Positions 1-8,270 of a stretch of DNA of 64,000 bases are shown in pieces. Below the pieces are notes generated by a model. That model ran no database searches and was not told where the DNA came from. It was given only the letters and a program-made list of their open reading frames with translations. The stretch's first letter is position 1. Each line of letters starts with the position of its first letter. Source of the DNA: Streptomyces sp. CA-278952 (GTDB lineage: Bacteria; Actinomycetota; Actinomycetes; Streptomycetales; Streptomycetaceae); NCBI RefSeq assembly GCF_028747205.1, contig NZ_CP112880.1:2666001-2730000 (forward strand), in the 5' to 3' direction. The position numbers and the translations under genes are program-made.

Positions 1-82
1 GGAGAACCCGCCGAGGCACCTGCCGGTGCGCTCGGGCGCGTACATCACCGGGAAGTTCCGCAAGGCCTACGGGGCCCCGTAG
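1..82 (+). CDS. 3' end of a truncated gene, possibly an isopenicillin N synthase-type oxygenase
   Basis: Only the last 26 codons are visible, in frame from base 2 and ending at TAG 80-82. The tail contains NPPRHLPVRSGAYITGKF and then RKAYGAP. The pattern of PPR, a few residues, then S/TAGEY-like and a basic LGR/GKF helix resembles the C-terminus of Fe(II)/2-oxoglutarate oxygenases of the isopenicillin N synthase family. This is a weak resemblance judged by eye; no catalytic residue is in view. It lies upstream of and in the same direction as the MFS/ATP-grasp genes, so it may belong to that locus. Function unproven. Confidence 0.4.
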   Translation, partial: ENPPRHLPVRSGAYITGKFRKAYGAP

Positions 83-155
83 CTCCCGCATCCGCTCCCG
101 TATCCGTCTCCGCATCCGCTTCCGCTTCCGCTCCCGTATCCGTCTCCGTATCCGC
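83..155. repeat. Degenerate TCCGYN hexamer tandem repeat
   Basis: Between the truncated gene and the MFS gene there are about twelve degenerate hexamers built from TCCGCA, TCCGCT, TCCGTA, TCCGTC and CCCGTA. It begins immediately after the upstream stop codon. It has no obvious coding role and may be a slippage-prone spacer. No terminator hairpin is seen in this spacer. Confidence 0.7.
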
Positions 156-223
156 CGGGAACGGCGGCGGCCACGCCGTGCCAGGCCCGGCCCATCCCTC
201 CTGTCACCAGAAAGGCCTTCGCC

Positions 224-1525
224 ATGCCCTCGGCCGCCGCCGCCCCGCCCGCTGCGAGCAGACTGTCCCGGTTCGGGTTCCCCGAGATCCGCGGTTCCGG
301 AAACTTCCTGTTGGCGAGCCTGATCCAGGGAACCGGGAACGGCCTGCTGCTCGCCTTCCAACTGGTCTACTTCACCGCCACCACCGCCATGTCCGCGGTG
401 GCGGTCGGTACCGCGCTCACCCTCTCCCGACTGCTCACGCTCCCCGCACCGGCTGTGGTGGGGCCCCTGATGGACCGGTACGGGGCACGACGCGTCGTCA
501 TCGTCGGCAACGCCCTGTGCGCCGTGGCCTTCTTCTCCTTCCTCTTCGTGGAGAACTCCTGGCAGGTGGTCGCGACCGGGGTCGCGGTGCAGTTCGGCAC
601 CGCGATGTTCTGGACCGCCAACAGCGCCCTGGTCTCCCTGGCCGCTCACCAGGGGGACCGCACCCGGTGGTTCGGCCTGATCCGGGTCATCCGGAACGTC
701 GGGCTGGGCGTGGGCGGTGCGGTGGCGGCGCTGGCCACCAGCACCTCGGGGACCGCGGGCCTGCGCGTCCTGGTGATCGGCTGCGCACTGTCCTACGCCG
801 TGGCCGGCGTTCTCATCGCCACCTGGCATCCGCGGGAGAAGGGGCAGGGCGTGGCGGGCGCGCACGGCGCGGAGCAGACGCCGAAGGCGAGCTACCGCCT
901 GGTCCTGCGGGACCATGTCTATCTGCGCCTGGTCGCGGTGAACGTGGTCTTCGTCCTGGCCGCGATGGTGCTCAGTTTCCTGCTGGCCATCTACGTCGTG
1001 GACGCGCTCTCCGCCCCCACCTGGCTCGTCGGCGTCCTGCTCATCGTCAACAGCGCGCTGGTGATCGGCGGGCAGTCGGTGGCCACCCGGCTGATCGAAC
1101 GCCACCCGCTGACGAAGGTGATCGCTGTCGCGTCCGCACTGGACGCGCTGGCCTTTGGTATCTACGCCCTGCTCGACGGTATGCCGCAAGGGGCCGTCAT
1201 CGCGGGCCTGTTCCTGGGGATGATCATCTTCACGGCCGGAGAGATCCTGGCCTCGCCCGGCCTGGGAGAGCTCAGCGTCGCGCTGGCTCCGCCCCACGCA
1301 CTCGGGCGCTATCTGGCGGTGTTTCAGCTCTCCTGGACGCTCGGCATGGCACTGGCCCCGTGGCTGTTCACCACGCTGCTGAGCGCGGGGCCGAGGACGC
1401 CCTGGCTGGTGCTCTGCGCGCTCAGCGTGATCGCGATCCCGGCCGTCCGGGGCCTGCCGCGGCAACTCGCCCCGCAGGGGGAGCCCGCCGGACAGGACGC
1501 CGTTCCGTCCGGCGCGGCCGGCTAG
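224..1525 (+). CDS. MFS transporter (putative exporter of the ATP-grasp locus)
   Basis: The 433-residue protein is hydrophobic, with roughly twelve membrane helices. The cytoplasmic loop between helices 2 and 3 carries the MFS signature-like DRYGARRV (near residue 90), and a charged loop near residue 210 separates the two halves. The ATG at 224 follows an AAAGG motif by about 8 bases, which supports this start over the upstream in-frame alternatives. The next gene follows after 87 bases in the same direction. Position at the head of three ATP-grasp ligases suggests it exports the product or gives self-resistance, as BacE does for bacilysin; that role is inference. The substrate cannot be read from sequence. 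Confidence 0.85.
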   Translation: MPSAAAAPPAASRLSRFGFPEIRGSGNFLLASLIQGTGNGLLLAFQLVYFTATTAMSAVAVGTALTLSRLLTLPAPAVVGPLMDRYGARRVVIVGNALCAVAFFSFLFVENSWQVVATGVAVQFGTAMFWTANSALVSLAAHQGDRTRWFGLIRVIRNVGLGVGGAVAALATSTSGTAGLRVLVIGCALSYAVAGVLIATWHPREKGQGVAGAHGAEQTPKASYRLVLRDHVYLRLVAVNVVFVLAAMVLSFLLAIYVVDALSAPTWLVGVLLIVNSALVIGGQSVATRLIERHPLTKVIAVASALDALAFGIYALLDGMPQGAVIAGLFLGMIIFTAGEILASPGLGELSVALAPPHALGRYLAVFQLSWTLGMALAPWLFTTLLSAGPRTPWLVLCALSVIAIPAVRGLPRQLAPQGEPAGQDAVPSGAAG

Positions 1526-1612
1526 CGCGACAGCACCGGACGGCCCGCACATCCATCCACCCGGACCCGTCCGTAATCCATCCAACCGATCCCGGAACTG
1601 GGGTAACCCATC

Positions 1613-2848
1613 GTGACCAGAGGTGTCCTGCTCTTCGGAGCGGAGAGCAGTGCGGCGGAAGACGTCGTCGACGCTGCCCGTGACCTGGGGGTGTCCGTCC
1701 ACCTGGCCACCCACTCGGAGGTGTACGACCGCTACTCCGACGGCCTGAGGAAGAAGTTCACCGGCACCGTCTTCACCGACTTCCGCTCCCCGCAGACAGC
1801 ACTGGAGGAGCTGGAGCTCTACTGCACCACCCAGGGCATCTCCGGGGTGCTCGTCGGCTGGGAGTTCCTCTCTCCGCTGGCCACGCGACTGGCCGCACGG
1901 CTGGGGCTGCCCGGTCACGATGTGGATCGTGCCGACGCGGTACGCAACAAAGGCAGCATGGCGGAGCTGTTCGGCAAGTACGCCGTACCCAGCCCGCTCT
2001 GCGTCGCGGCCACGTCGGTCGACGCCGCGGCCGCGGGCATCCGTGCCGGCCGGCTCGCGTTCCCGCTGGTGGTGAAGCCGGCGGAGAACGCGGGGTCGGT
2101 GGGCGTCGCGGTCATCGATTCCCTCGACGAGCTGCCGGAGGCATTCGAGCGGGCACGACAGTGGTCGCTCGAATTCCCCTACGGCATCCCCCTCGACACG
2201 ACGGTGCTGGTCCAGGAGTACCTCGAAGGACCGGAGTTCAGCATCGAGACCGTGGCGTTCGAGGGCGCCTTCGACCACCTCGCGATCGTTCAGAAGTTCA
2301 CCACCGGCGGCGGGATCTGCGAGGAGACCGGGCACACGGTGCCGGCCCAGCTCGATTCCGCGACCCGGGCCTCGGTCCTCGACGTCGTCGAGCAGGGGCT
2401 GACCGCGCTCGGTGTACGTAACGGCGTCACGCACACCGAGCTCAAGGTGACCCCGGACGGCCCCCGGATCATCGAGGTCGGGGCCCGACCGCCCGGCGGA
2501 CACATCATGAAGGTCGTCGAACACGCGACCGGGATCAGCGAAGCCCGCAGCTATGTCCAGGCCGCCATCGGCCGCCGGCCGGACACCCGCCCCCTGCGGA
2601 CCGGCGCCGCCGCGATCCGCTTCATCAGCACCCCGGAGCACGGGGTGTTCAGCGGCCTGAGCGGCGCCCACCCCACCAAGGGGGTCGTCGCCCTGCAGTC
2701 CTACGCGGCGCCCGGCGACCGGATCGGCAACGACTACGAGAGGTTCACCCGCATCGGGCACGTGATCGTCAGGGCGAGCTCGCCCGCGCAGGCCAACCAG
2801 CTCGCCGACGACGTAGTCGCTGGAATTTCCATCGATCTGGAGAACTGA
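1613..2848 (+). CDS. ATP-grasp ligase 1 (amino-acid ligase-like)
   Basis: This 411-residue ATP-grasp enzyme should activate a carboxylate as an acyl phosphate and couple it to an amine. Visible motifs are the ATP-binding lysine in FPLVVKPAENAGSVGV (near residue 150), a hinge-like VLVQEYLEGPEFSIE, and the metal-binding end THTELKVTPDGP followed by IIEVGARPPGGHI. EVGARPPGG instead of the common ExNxR is the form found in BacD/DdaF-type L-amino acid ligases. The start is a GTG at 1613 with only a weak upstream Shine-Dalgarno. The stop lies 3 bases before the next ligase, so the two are probably co-translated. Family assignment is firm; the substrates (an amino acid and an amine or second amino acid) are inferred. 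Confidence 0.85.
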   Translation: MTRGVLLFGAESSAAEDVVDAARDLGVSVHLATHSEVYDRYSDGLRKKFTGTVFTDFRSPQTALEELELYCTTQGISGVLVGWEFLSPLATRLAARLGLPGHDVDRADAVRNKGSMAELFGKYAVPSPLCVAATSVDAAAAGIRAGRLAFPLVVKPAENAGSVGVAVIDSLDELPEAFERARQWSLEFPYGIPLDTTVLVQEYLEGPEFSIETVAFEGAFDHLAIVQKFTTGGGICEETGHTVPAQLDSATRASVLDVVEQGLTALGVRNGVTHTELKVTPDGPRIIEVGARPPGGHIMKVVEHATGISEARSYVQAAIGRRPDTRPLRTGAAAIRFISTPEHGVFSGLSGAHPTKGVVALQSYAAPGDRIGNDYERFTRIGHVIVRASSPAQANQLADDVVAGISIDLEN

Positions 2849-2851
2849 GAC

Positions 2852-4138
2852 ATGTCACGCATCGCCTTCCTGCGCTCCATCGAGATCCAGCAGGCAGACC
2901 CCTACCTGAACGAGCTGCGGGCCCGGCTGGCACGCGATGCGATCCAGGTGAAGATCTTCTACACCGACGGGCACTGCGGTCCCGGTGACTTCCCCGGCGA
3001 ATCGGAGAAGGTGGACCCCGCCATATCCCCCGGGGCGCTGGTCGACGCACTCCTGGAGTGGCGCCCGGACGCGGTGATCTCCCTGTCCATCCCGGACGAG
3101 AACGCCCTGCGGGACGCCGTCGTCAAGCGGCAGCTCGCCCAGCACGGAATCCCGATGGTCATGCACGACCTGGAGACCGTCAATCTCCTGTCCAACAAAT
3201 GGGAGACCAAGCAGCTCCTCGCCGCGCACGGACTGACCACCCCGCCGGCGATCCTCGCCGACGGGGACCTCCTGAACGACCGTAATCTCGTGGTCCCCGC
3301 CTACCGCGACGTCGTCCTGCTGCGGGCGCGGGCCCTGGGATTCCCGCTGATCACCAAGCCCTTGTGGGACTGTCTGGGCAACGGCATGCAGGTGTTGCGG
3401 GACGCGCGGGACCTCCGCGCGTATCTGGACCGCCCCTACGACGGCAACCTCATGCTGGAACGGTTCGTCGCCGGCGAACTGTGTTCCGTGGAGATCGTCG
3501 GAGCCCCCGGACGCTACGTGGTCCAGCCCATGCTATGGATGGGCCCCGCGGGCGACGGACCGACGGCCACCTTCGGCCGACTGCGTTACGTGGCACCGCG
3601 CGAGGAGGCGGACCAGGCGTTCCGGCCCGTCGCCGCCTCGCTCGTGCGGCTGTGCGAGACGCTCGGCATCACCGGCGCGATCGACCTCGACATGATCTAC
3701 GTCGACGGTGAGTACCACGTCCTGGAGATCAACCCGCGCGTGTCCGGCGCCACCACCCTGTCGATCGCCGGATCCGGGCTCAACACCTACGACTGCCTGG
3801 TCTCGATGGCACAGGGCGACTGGCCCGCGTCCCTCCCCGAGGACCCGGGAGCCACGCGCAGGATGGCGCTGCAGTTCCCCGTACGGGCCTTCACGGAAGA
3901 GCTCCACCGCGACATCGCGGAGAACCTCTGTCTGGTCCGCGCGATCAGCTACCACATCGGCGACGCCGTCCTGCCGAACATCGTGATCACCAGTGAGCTC
4001 GGCGAAGCGCACCGGCTGCCGCCCATCTTGAAGGCGCTGGACGCCGAGCACGGTTTCCTCGAACCCGCCGTGCTCGACCAGATCGTCTCCGTGGTGCACC
4101 GCGAGCGTCCGCGCGCCGCGACTCCGGCAGCCGTCTGA
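2852..4138 (+). CDS. ATP-grasp ligase 2
   Basis: The 428-residue protein belongs to the carbamoyl-phosphate-synthase-like ATP-grasp group. An N-terminal Rossmann-like half precedes the ATP-grasp core: LITKPLWDCLGNGMQV (near residue 168, with the lysine), LMLERFVAGELCSVEIVG, and the magnesium-binding HVLEINPRVSGATTLS (near residue 290), a typical ExNxR variant. About 100 residues after the core form a C-terminal extension of unknown role. The ATG at 2852 is 3 bases after the preceding stop. It differs clearly in sequence from ligases 1 and 3, so it is not a recent duplication, and each enzyme may make a different bond. Substrate unknown. Confidence 0.85.
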   Translation: MSRIAFLRSIEIQQADPYLNELRARLARDAIQVKIFYTDGHCGPGDFPGESEKVDPAISPGALVDALLEWRPDAVISLSIPDENALRDAVVKRQLAQHGIPMVMHDLETVNLLSNKWETKQLLAAHGLTTPPAILADGDLLNDRNLVVPAYRDVVLLRARALGFPLITKPLWDCLGNGMQVLRDARDLRAYLDRPYDGNLMLERFVAGELCSVEIVGAPGRYVVQPMLWMGPAGDGPTATFGRLRYVAPREEADQAFRPVAASLVRLCETLGITGAIDLDMIYVDGEYHVLEINPRVSGATTLSIAGSGLNTYDCLVSMAQGDWPASLPEDPGATRRMALQFPVRAFTEELHRDIAENLCLVRAISYHIGDAVLPNIVITSELGEAHRLPPILKALDAEHGFLEPAVLDQIVSVVHRERPRAATPAAV

Positions 4139-4188
4139 CATCACCCCGGCTGCTCGCCGGGCCCTACTCGACCCACAGGAGTCTCAGC

Positions 4189-5412
4189 GTGCGCAACACC
4201 GTGCTCGTCATCGGATCCGGCTACCAGGAGTTCCGGCAGTACGTACTCAAGGGGCTGGCGCACCACTGCGACGTGCTGCTCCTCAACCGCGGCGAGGTGG
4301 ACTGGCAGCTTCCGTTCGTCACCGACCACCGCGTCGCCGACCTCGACGACCCCGAGGCCGTCGGTGAGGCGGTCCGTGACCTCGTACACGGACGCACCGT
4401 GGCGGGCGTGCTCACCTGGGAGGAGAAGCTCGTCGTGCTCGCCGCCACGGTCGGCGCCGAACTGGGTGTGCCCACCATGCCCGTCGAGGCCGCACAAGCC
4501 TGCCGGGACAAGGCCGTGCAGCGGACCGTCTTCGCCGCCCAGAACGTGCCGTCCGCCAGGTTCCAGCTGGTCTCCACCGCACAGGAGGCGCTCCGGGCCG
4601 CGTCGGAGCTCGGCTACCCGGTGGTCGTCAAGCCCCGCGCCCAGGCAGCCAGCATCGGTGTGCAGGTGGTGCGTTCGGAGGCCGATCTGCGCGCCGCGGT
4701 GACCCTGGCCCAGGACTCGGAGTTCAGCTCGGTCGTCGACCGGCAGGTGCTCATCGAGGAGTTCCTGGTCGGCGAGGAGATCAGCGTCGACAGCTGGGTG
4801 CTCGACGGCGAGGTGCACCCGTACGTCACCGCTCTCAAGCGGACGGGCTACCCGCCCTTCTTCGAAGAGGTCGGACACGTCGCGGGCCCGGTGCTGGATC
4901 CGGCGACGCGGCGTGCCGTACGGGATGTGGTGGAACGGGCCAACCTGGCCCTCGGAGTGGACCGGTCCCTGACCCACACCGAGCTGATGCTCACCGCCGA
5001 CGGCCCCAAGGTCATCGAGGTGAACGGCCGGCTCGGCGGCGAACTGATCCCCTACCTCGCGGAGCTGTCCGCGCCAGGTCTCTCCGCCGGGGAGATCGCC
5101 GCCTCCGTGGCCTGCGGCTCCGCTCCGCGATCCGTGCGGCCCACCGACCAACTGGTGGGCATCCAGTTCCTCTACCCACAGCGGGACCTGGTGCTGGACG
5201 GCATCAGCGTGGCGGGCGAGCTCGCCGACTCCGCGTGGCTGCGCACCGTACGGCAGGTCCGCGAACCGGGCGCACAGCTCCGTCTCCCGCCCCGTGAGTT
5301 CCTGGGCCGGGCCGGGTTCGGGATCGTGGTGGGCGACGACGTGCCGACCGTGGACCGGCGGCTGGCCCAGGTGGCGGCCCAGGTCACGGTCAGCGGCCAC
5401 CCGCTGGGATGA
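4189..5412 (+). CDS. ATP-grasp ligase 3
   Basis: The 407-residue protein starts at a GTG with an AGGAG motif about 10 bases upstream. ATP-grasp motifs are YPVVVKPRAQAASIGVQVV (near residue 145), VLIEEFLVGEEISVDSWVLD, and the metal site THTELMLTADGP then VIEVNGRLGGELIPYL, where ENGRLGG-type ends are common in L-amino acid ligase-like proteins. The C-terminal 100 residues resemble the LAL-type cap domain in ligase 1. The gene ends in ATGA, overlapping the permease start by 4 bases, which implies translational coupling. With the two preceding ligases it could assemble a tri- or tetrapeptide-like product without an NRPS; that is inference. Confidence 0.85.
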   Translation: MRNTVLVIGSGYQEFRQYVLKGLAHHCDVLLLNRGEVDWQLPFVTDHRVADLDDPEAVGEAVRDLVHGRTVAGVLTWEEKLVVLAATVGAELGVPTMPVEAAQACRDKAVQRTVFAAQNVPSARFQLVSTAQEALRAASELGYPVVVKPRAQAASIGVQVVRSEADLRAAVTLAQDSEFSSVVDRQVLIEEFLVGEEISVDSWVLDGEVHPYVTALKRTGYPPFFEEVGHVAGPVLDPATRRAVRDVVERANLALGVDRSLTHTELMLTADGPKVIEVNGRLGGELIPYLAELSAPGLSAGEIAASVACGSAPRSVRPTDQLVGIQFLYPQRDLVLDGISVAGELADSAWLRTVRQVREPGAQLRLPPREFLGRAGFGIVVGDDVPTVDRRLAQVAAQVTVSGHPLG

Positions 5413-6896
5413 CCGCGCAACCGATCGGTACCGACATCCTCGACAAGGGACAACTGGTGAAGCTGACAGAGAGACTCGGGCTCGGCTGGCGTCTGCACGG
5501 CGACGGAAGCGCCCCGCGGCCCGGGGCGGCGGTCATGCCCGACGAACGGCTGTCCTGGCCCCGCACACTGGGCTTCGGAGCCCAGCACGTGGTGGCGATG
5601 TTCGGCGCGACCTTCGTCTTCCCGGTGGTCATGGGGCTCGACCCGAACCTGGCCATCCTGATGTCCGGTGTCGCCACGATCATCTTCCTGCTCGTCGTCC
5701 AGGGCAAGATCCCCAGCTACCTCGGCACCAGCGCGTCGTTCGTCGGCGCCGTCGCGGCCATCAAGGCGGCCGGAGGCAGCACGGCCACCGTCACCGGCGC
5801 CATCCTGGTCGCCGGCCTGGTGCTCGCCCTCGTCGGCGTACTGGTCCACCTCGCCGGGCCGACGGCGGTCAACCGCGTGTTCCCGCCCGTGGTCAGCGGC
5901 GCGGTGGTCCTGCTCATCGGGCTCAACCTGGCTCCGGTGGTGGCCGACATCTACTGGCCGCAGGACCAGTGGGTGGCGCTGACGACCATGACCGCGGTCA
6001 TCGCGGCCGGTGTGCTGCTGCGCGGCTTCTGGGGCAGGTTGGCCGTGTTCATCGGCCTCGTCCTGGGCTTCGCCCTGTCGTGGGTACTGGACCGGGTCTC
6101 GGGTCCGATCACCGCCGCCGACCCGACCGGGAAGGTCACCGAGCACGTCCGGGTGGACCTCACGGGCGTCTCGTCCGCCGACTGGTTCGGTCTCCCCACT
6201 CTGCACGCGCCGACCTTCACCACCTCGGCGATCCTGCTCGTCCTGCCCGGAGTGATAGCGCTCGTCGCGGAGAACACCGGCCATGTCAAAGCGGTCGGCG
6301 AGATGACGGGTGCCGACCTGGACCGGAGCCTGGGCAGAGCGATCTTCGCGGACGGCCTGGCCACCGCTGTCGCCTCCTCCGTGGGAGGTGCGCCGACGAC
6401 GACCTACGCCGAGAACATCGGGGTGATGGCGGCCACGCGGGTGTACTCGACCGCCGCCTACTGGATGGCCGCGATCACCGCTCTGCTGTTCGGTCTCTGC
6501 CCCAAGTTCGGCGCGCTCATCGCCGCGACCCCCGGTGGAGTGCTCGGCGGCATCACCGTCGTGCTCTACGGCATGATCGGACTGCTCGGCGTCAGGATCT
6601 GGATCAAGGCGGGCGTGGACTTCGCCGTCCCGGCGAACCTCGTCCCCATCTCAGCGGGTCTGATCGTCGGCATCGGAGGGGTGTCGATCCAGGTGACCGA
6701 CGGCTTCTCCGTCAGTGGCATCGCGCTCGGCACCGTGGTGACCGTGGTCGGCTATCACGCGATGGCCCTGGCTCGACGCAGGCCCCCCGCTCGACCGGTG
6801 GACGTCCCGGCCGTACCGCCGCCGTACGCGACCACGGCTACCGAACCCGCCCCCACCCCCGCCCCCACCCCCGCAAAGGAAAGGATCTCCGCCTGA
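5409..6896 (+). CDS. Uracil/xanthine permease (NCS2 family)
   Basis: The 495-residue membrane protein belongs to the nucleobase-ascorbate (NCS2, UraA/RutG-like) family. Family features include the early GAQHVVAMFGATFVFPVVMG segment after a cytoplasmic N-terminus of about 50 residues, the PSYLGTSASFVGAV segment, GLVLGFALSWVL, the half-helix region with VAENTGHVKAVGEMTG (near residue 290, where E and neighbouring residues bind the base), and GGAPTTTYAENIGVMA. Twelve to fourteen membrane segments are expected. The C-terminus is a Pro/Ala-rich tail. The start overlaps the ATP-grasp 3 stop by 4 bases, so the permease is part of that operon. This is unusual for a housekeeping pyrimidine permease and suggests the pathway uses or resembles a uracil-type base. 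The base preference is not provable here. Confidence 0.88.
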   Translation: MTAQPIGTDILDKGQLVKLTERLGLGWRLHGDGSAPRPGAAVMPDERLSWPRTLGFGAQHVVAMFGATFVFPVVMGLDPNLAILMSGVATIIFLLVVQGKIPSYLGTSASFVGAVAAIKAAGGSTATVTGAILVAGLVLALVGVLVHLAGPTAVNRVFPPVVSGAVVLLIGLNLAPVVADIYWPQDQWVALTTMTAVIAAGVLLRGFWGRLAVFIGLVLGFALSWVLDRVSGPITAADPTGKVTEHVRVDLTGVSSADWFGLPTLHAPTFTTSAILLVLPGVIALVAENTGHVKAVGEMTGADLDRSLGRAIFADGLATAVASSVGGAPTTTYAENIGVMAATRVYSTAAYWMAAITALLFGLCPKFGALIAATPGGVLGGITVVLYGMIGLLGVRIWIKAGVDFAVPANLVPISAGLIVGIGGVSIQVTDGFSVSGIALGTVVTVVGYHAMALARRRPPARPVDVPAVPPPYATTATEPAPTPAPTPAKERISA

Positions 6897-6930
6897 TCCT
6901 CCGTGGCCGGCCAGCTGTCCGGGGCGGGTC

Positions 6931-7947
6931 TCAGGCATCGCCCCTCCCCCTCAGGGCCAGGGAGTAGCCGAGCTGAAAGCGCGTCTCCACGCCGAACTCC
7001 TCCTTCAGCTTCGCCAGATGCGAGGCGTAAGCGCGGGTGCTCAACCCGATCCGCTTGGCTATCTCGCTGTCACTGTCTCCGTCGACGAGGCACCGGATGA
7101 TGGTCTCGCGCAACGCGGAACTGATCTCCATGGACTCCTGCGGGGTGCGGGATCCCATGAACACCTTGGCGCGCAGCCAATTCCTGTCGAACACATCCGA
7201 CAGGAAACGGACGATGGCGGGGTCGCGGATGATAACCGCGCGATCCCTGCCCGCGTCCGCGGGGATGAAGGCAATACGTCGGTCCGCGATGACGAGACGA
7301 TCGAAGAATTCGTCCAACGTCCGCACCTCCGCCCCGAGTTCGGTCATATCCGAGACGTAGTCCCGGGTCGGACCGTCATGCCAGGCCGTGTGCTGATACA
7401 GCGTCCGTACGGATACTCCCCGGTCGAGCAGGGAGGCCGTCTCCGCCCGTATCGCGGACAGGGTGGCCTTCGCCCGGCCGCCACCCGGCTGCGCGGTGAG
7501 GAGTTCCTCGCCGCACTGATTCACGGTACTGCTGATGAAGGCGCTGATCACCGCCTTCCCCTCGAGGTGGACAATTGGCTCACCGGAATGCGCAACGGCG
7601 GATTCCTGGGCAACCGCGATAAGCGGACTGAGAAATTCCGAAAGGTCGGCCGCCTGCTCCAGCAGAAGCAGCGCCTTCGACCGCAACGCGGAACCCATAC
7701 GCGCCTCGACGATCTGGGGATCCACCACGCTGAGCCGCTGGGGACCCAGTTCGGAGCGGGCCACCAGCCCCAGGGCGACCAGTTCCTGCGCCGCCCCGCC
7801 ACCGCTCACCGCCTCCTCCCCGGGCCCCCGGGACGGACCCCGCTCCACCCCGTCCTGCCTCAGCAGTCCGATGTACAGGGCACGGGCTTCATCACTCAGA
7901 GCGATGACTTCCGTGTCCACCGCGGTTATCGGGGAGGGATGACGCAC
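6931..7947 (-). CDS. LuxR-type HTH regulator (TrmB-like sensor plus C-terminal HTH)
   Basis: This 338-residue regulator is convergent with the permease (35-base gap). The N-terminal 90 residues look like a winged-helix/TrmB segment, the middle 150 a phospholipase D-like or effector domain containing SVRTLYQHTAWHDGP and GAEVRTLDEFFDRL, and the C-terminus a LuxR HTH with LVDGDSDSEIAKRIGLSTRA. The GTG start at 7947 has a GAGGAG motif 5 bases upstream. A related protein lies at 24289-25290 next to the PKS/NRPS island; both share RTLYQHT, GAEVRTL and the HTH arrangement. It probably controls the ATP-grasp locus and perhaps itself. Ligand unknown; no response-regulator receiver domain is present. 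Confidence 0.82.
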   Translation of the reverse strand: MRHPSPITAVDTEVIALSDEARALYIGLLRQDGVERGPSRGPGEEAVSGGGAAQELVALGLVARSELGPQRLSVVDPQIVEARMGSALRSKALLLLEQAADLSEFLSPLIAVAQESAVAHSGEPIVHLEGKAVISAFISSTVNQCGEELLTAQPGGGRAKATLSAIRAETASLLDRGVSVRTLYQHTAWHDGPTRDYVSDMTELGAEVRTLDEFFDRLVIADRRIAFIPADAGRDRAVIIRDPAIVRFLSDVFDRNWLRAKVFMGSRTPQESMEISSALRETIIRCLVDGDSDSEIAKRIGLSTRAYASHLAKLKEEFGVETRFQLGYSLALRGRGDA

Positions 7948-8270
7948 GTTTACTCCTCATCGGAAACATATGTCGCAACATCGTTGACACGTGATTCCCA
8001 CAGGGTGCCTGCACTTTCCCCGACCAAGGGTTAGGAGCTGGTAAAAGATCCCTCTGACGCCCTCGGATCAAGGTGGCCCACCGGACCGGCCGTGGATCGC
8101 GCAGGGCGACTTATGAATGTTGAACGAACCGTGGCTGCCGTCCTGACCGAATCATTCACCGGCCGGGGGGCGGAATCCGGGCGGCAAGCACCGCACGATC
8201 CACGACGGACGCGGCGCCCGACGGGTAGCCTCGCCTTTTCCAACGAGTTCGAGTGCGGGAGATCCAGGCT
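7948..8270. other. Divergent gene-free region between the LuxR gene and the hydrolase
   Basis: About 320 bases without a convincing gene. On the minus side, a TATGTT -10-like box lies about 20 bases upstream of the regulator's Shine-Dalgarno. The sequence at 7971-7989 (TGTCGCAACATCGTTGACA) has a small CAAC/GTTG dyad inside TGT...ACA ends, overlapping a plus-strand TTGACA (7984-7989), and could be an operator. The short open frames elsewhere in the stretch have no ribosome-binding site. Confidence 0.4.
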
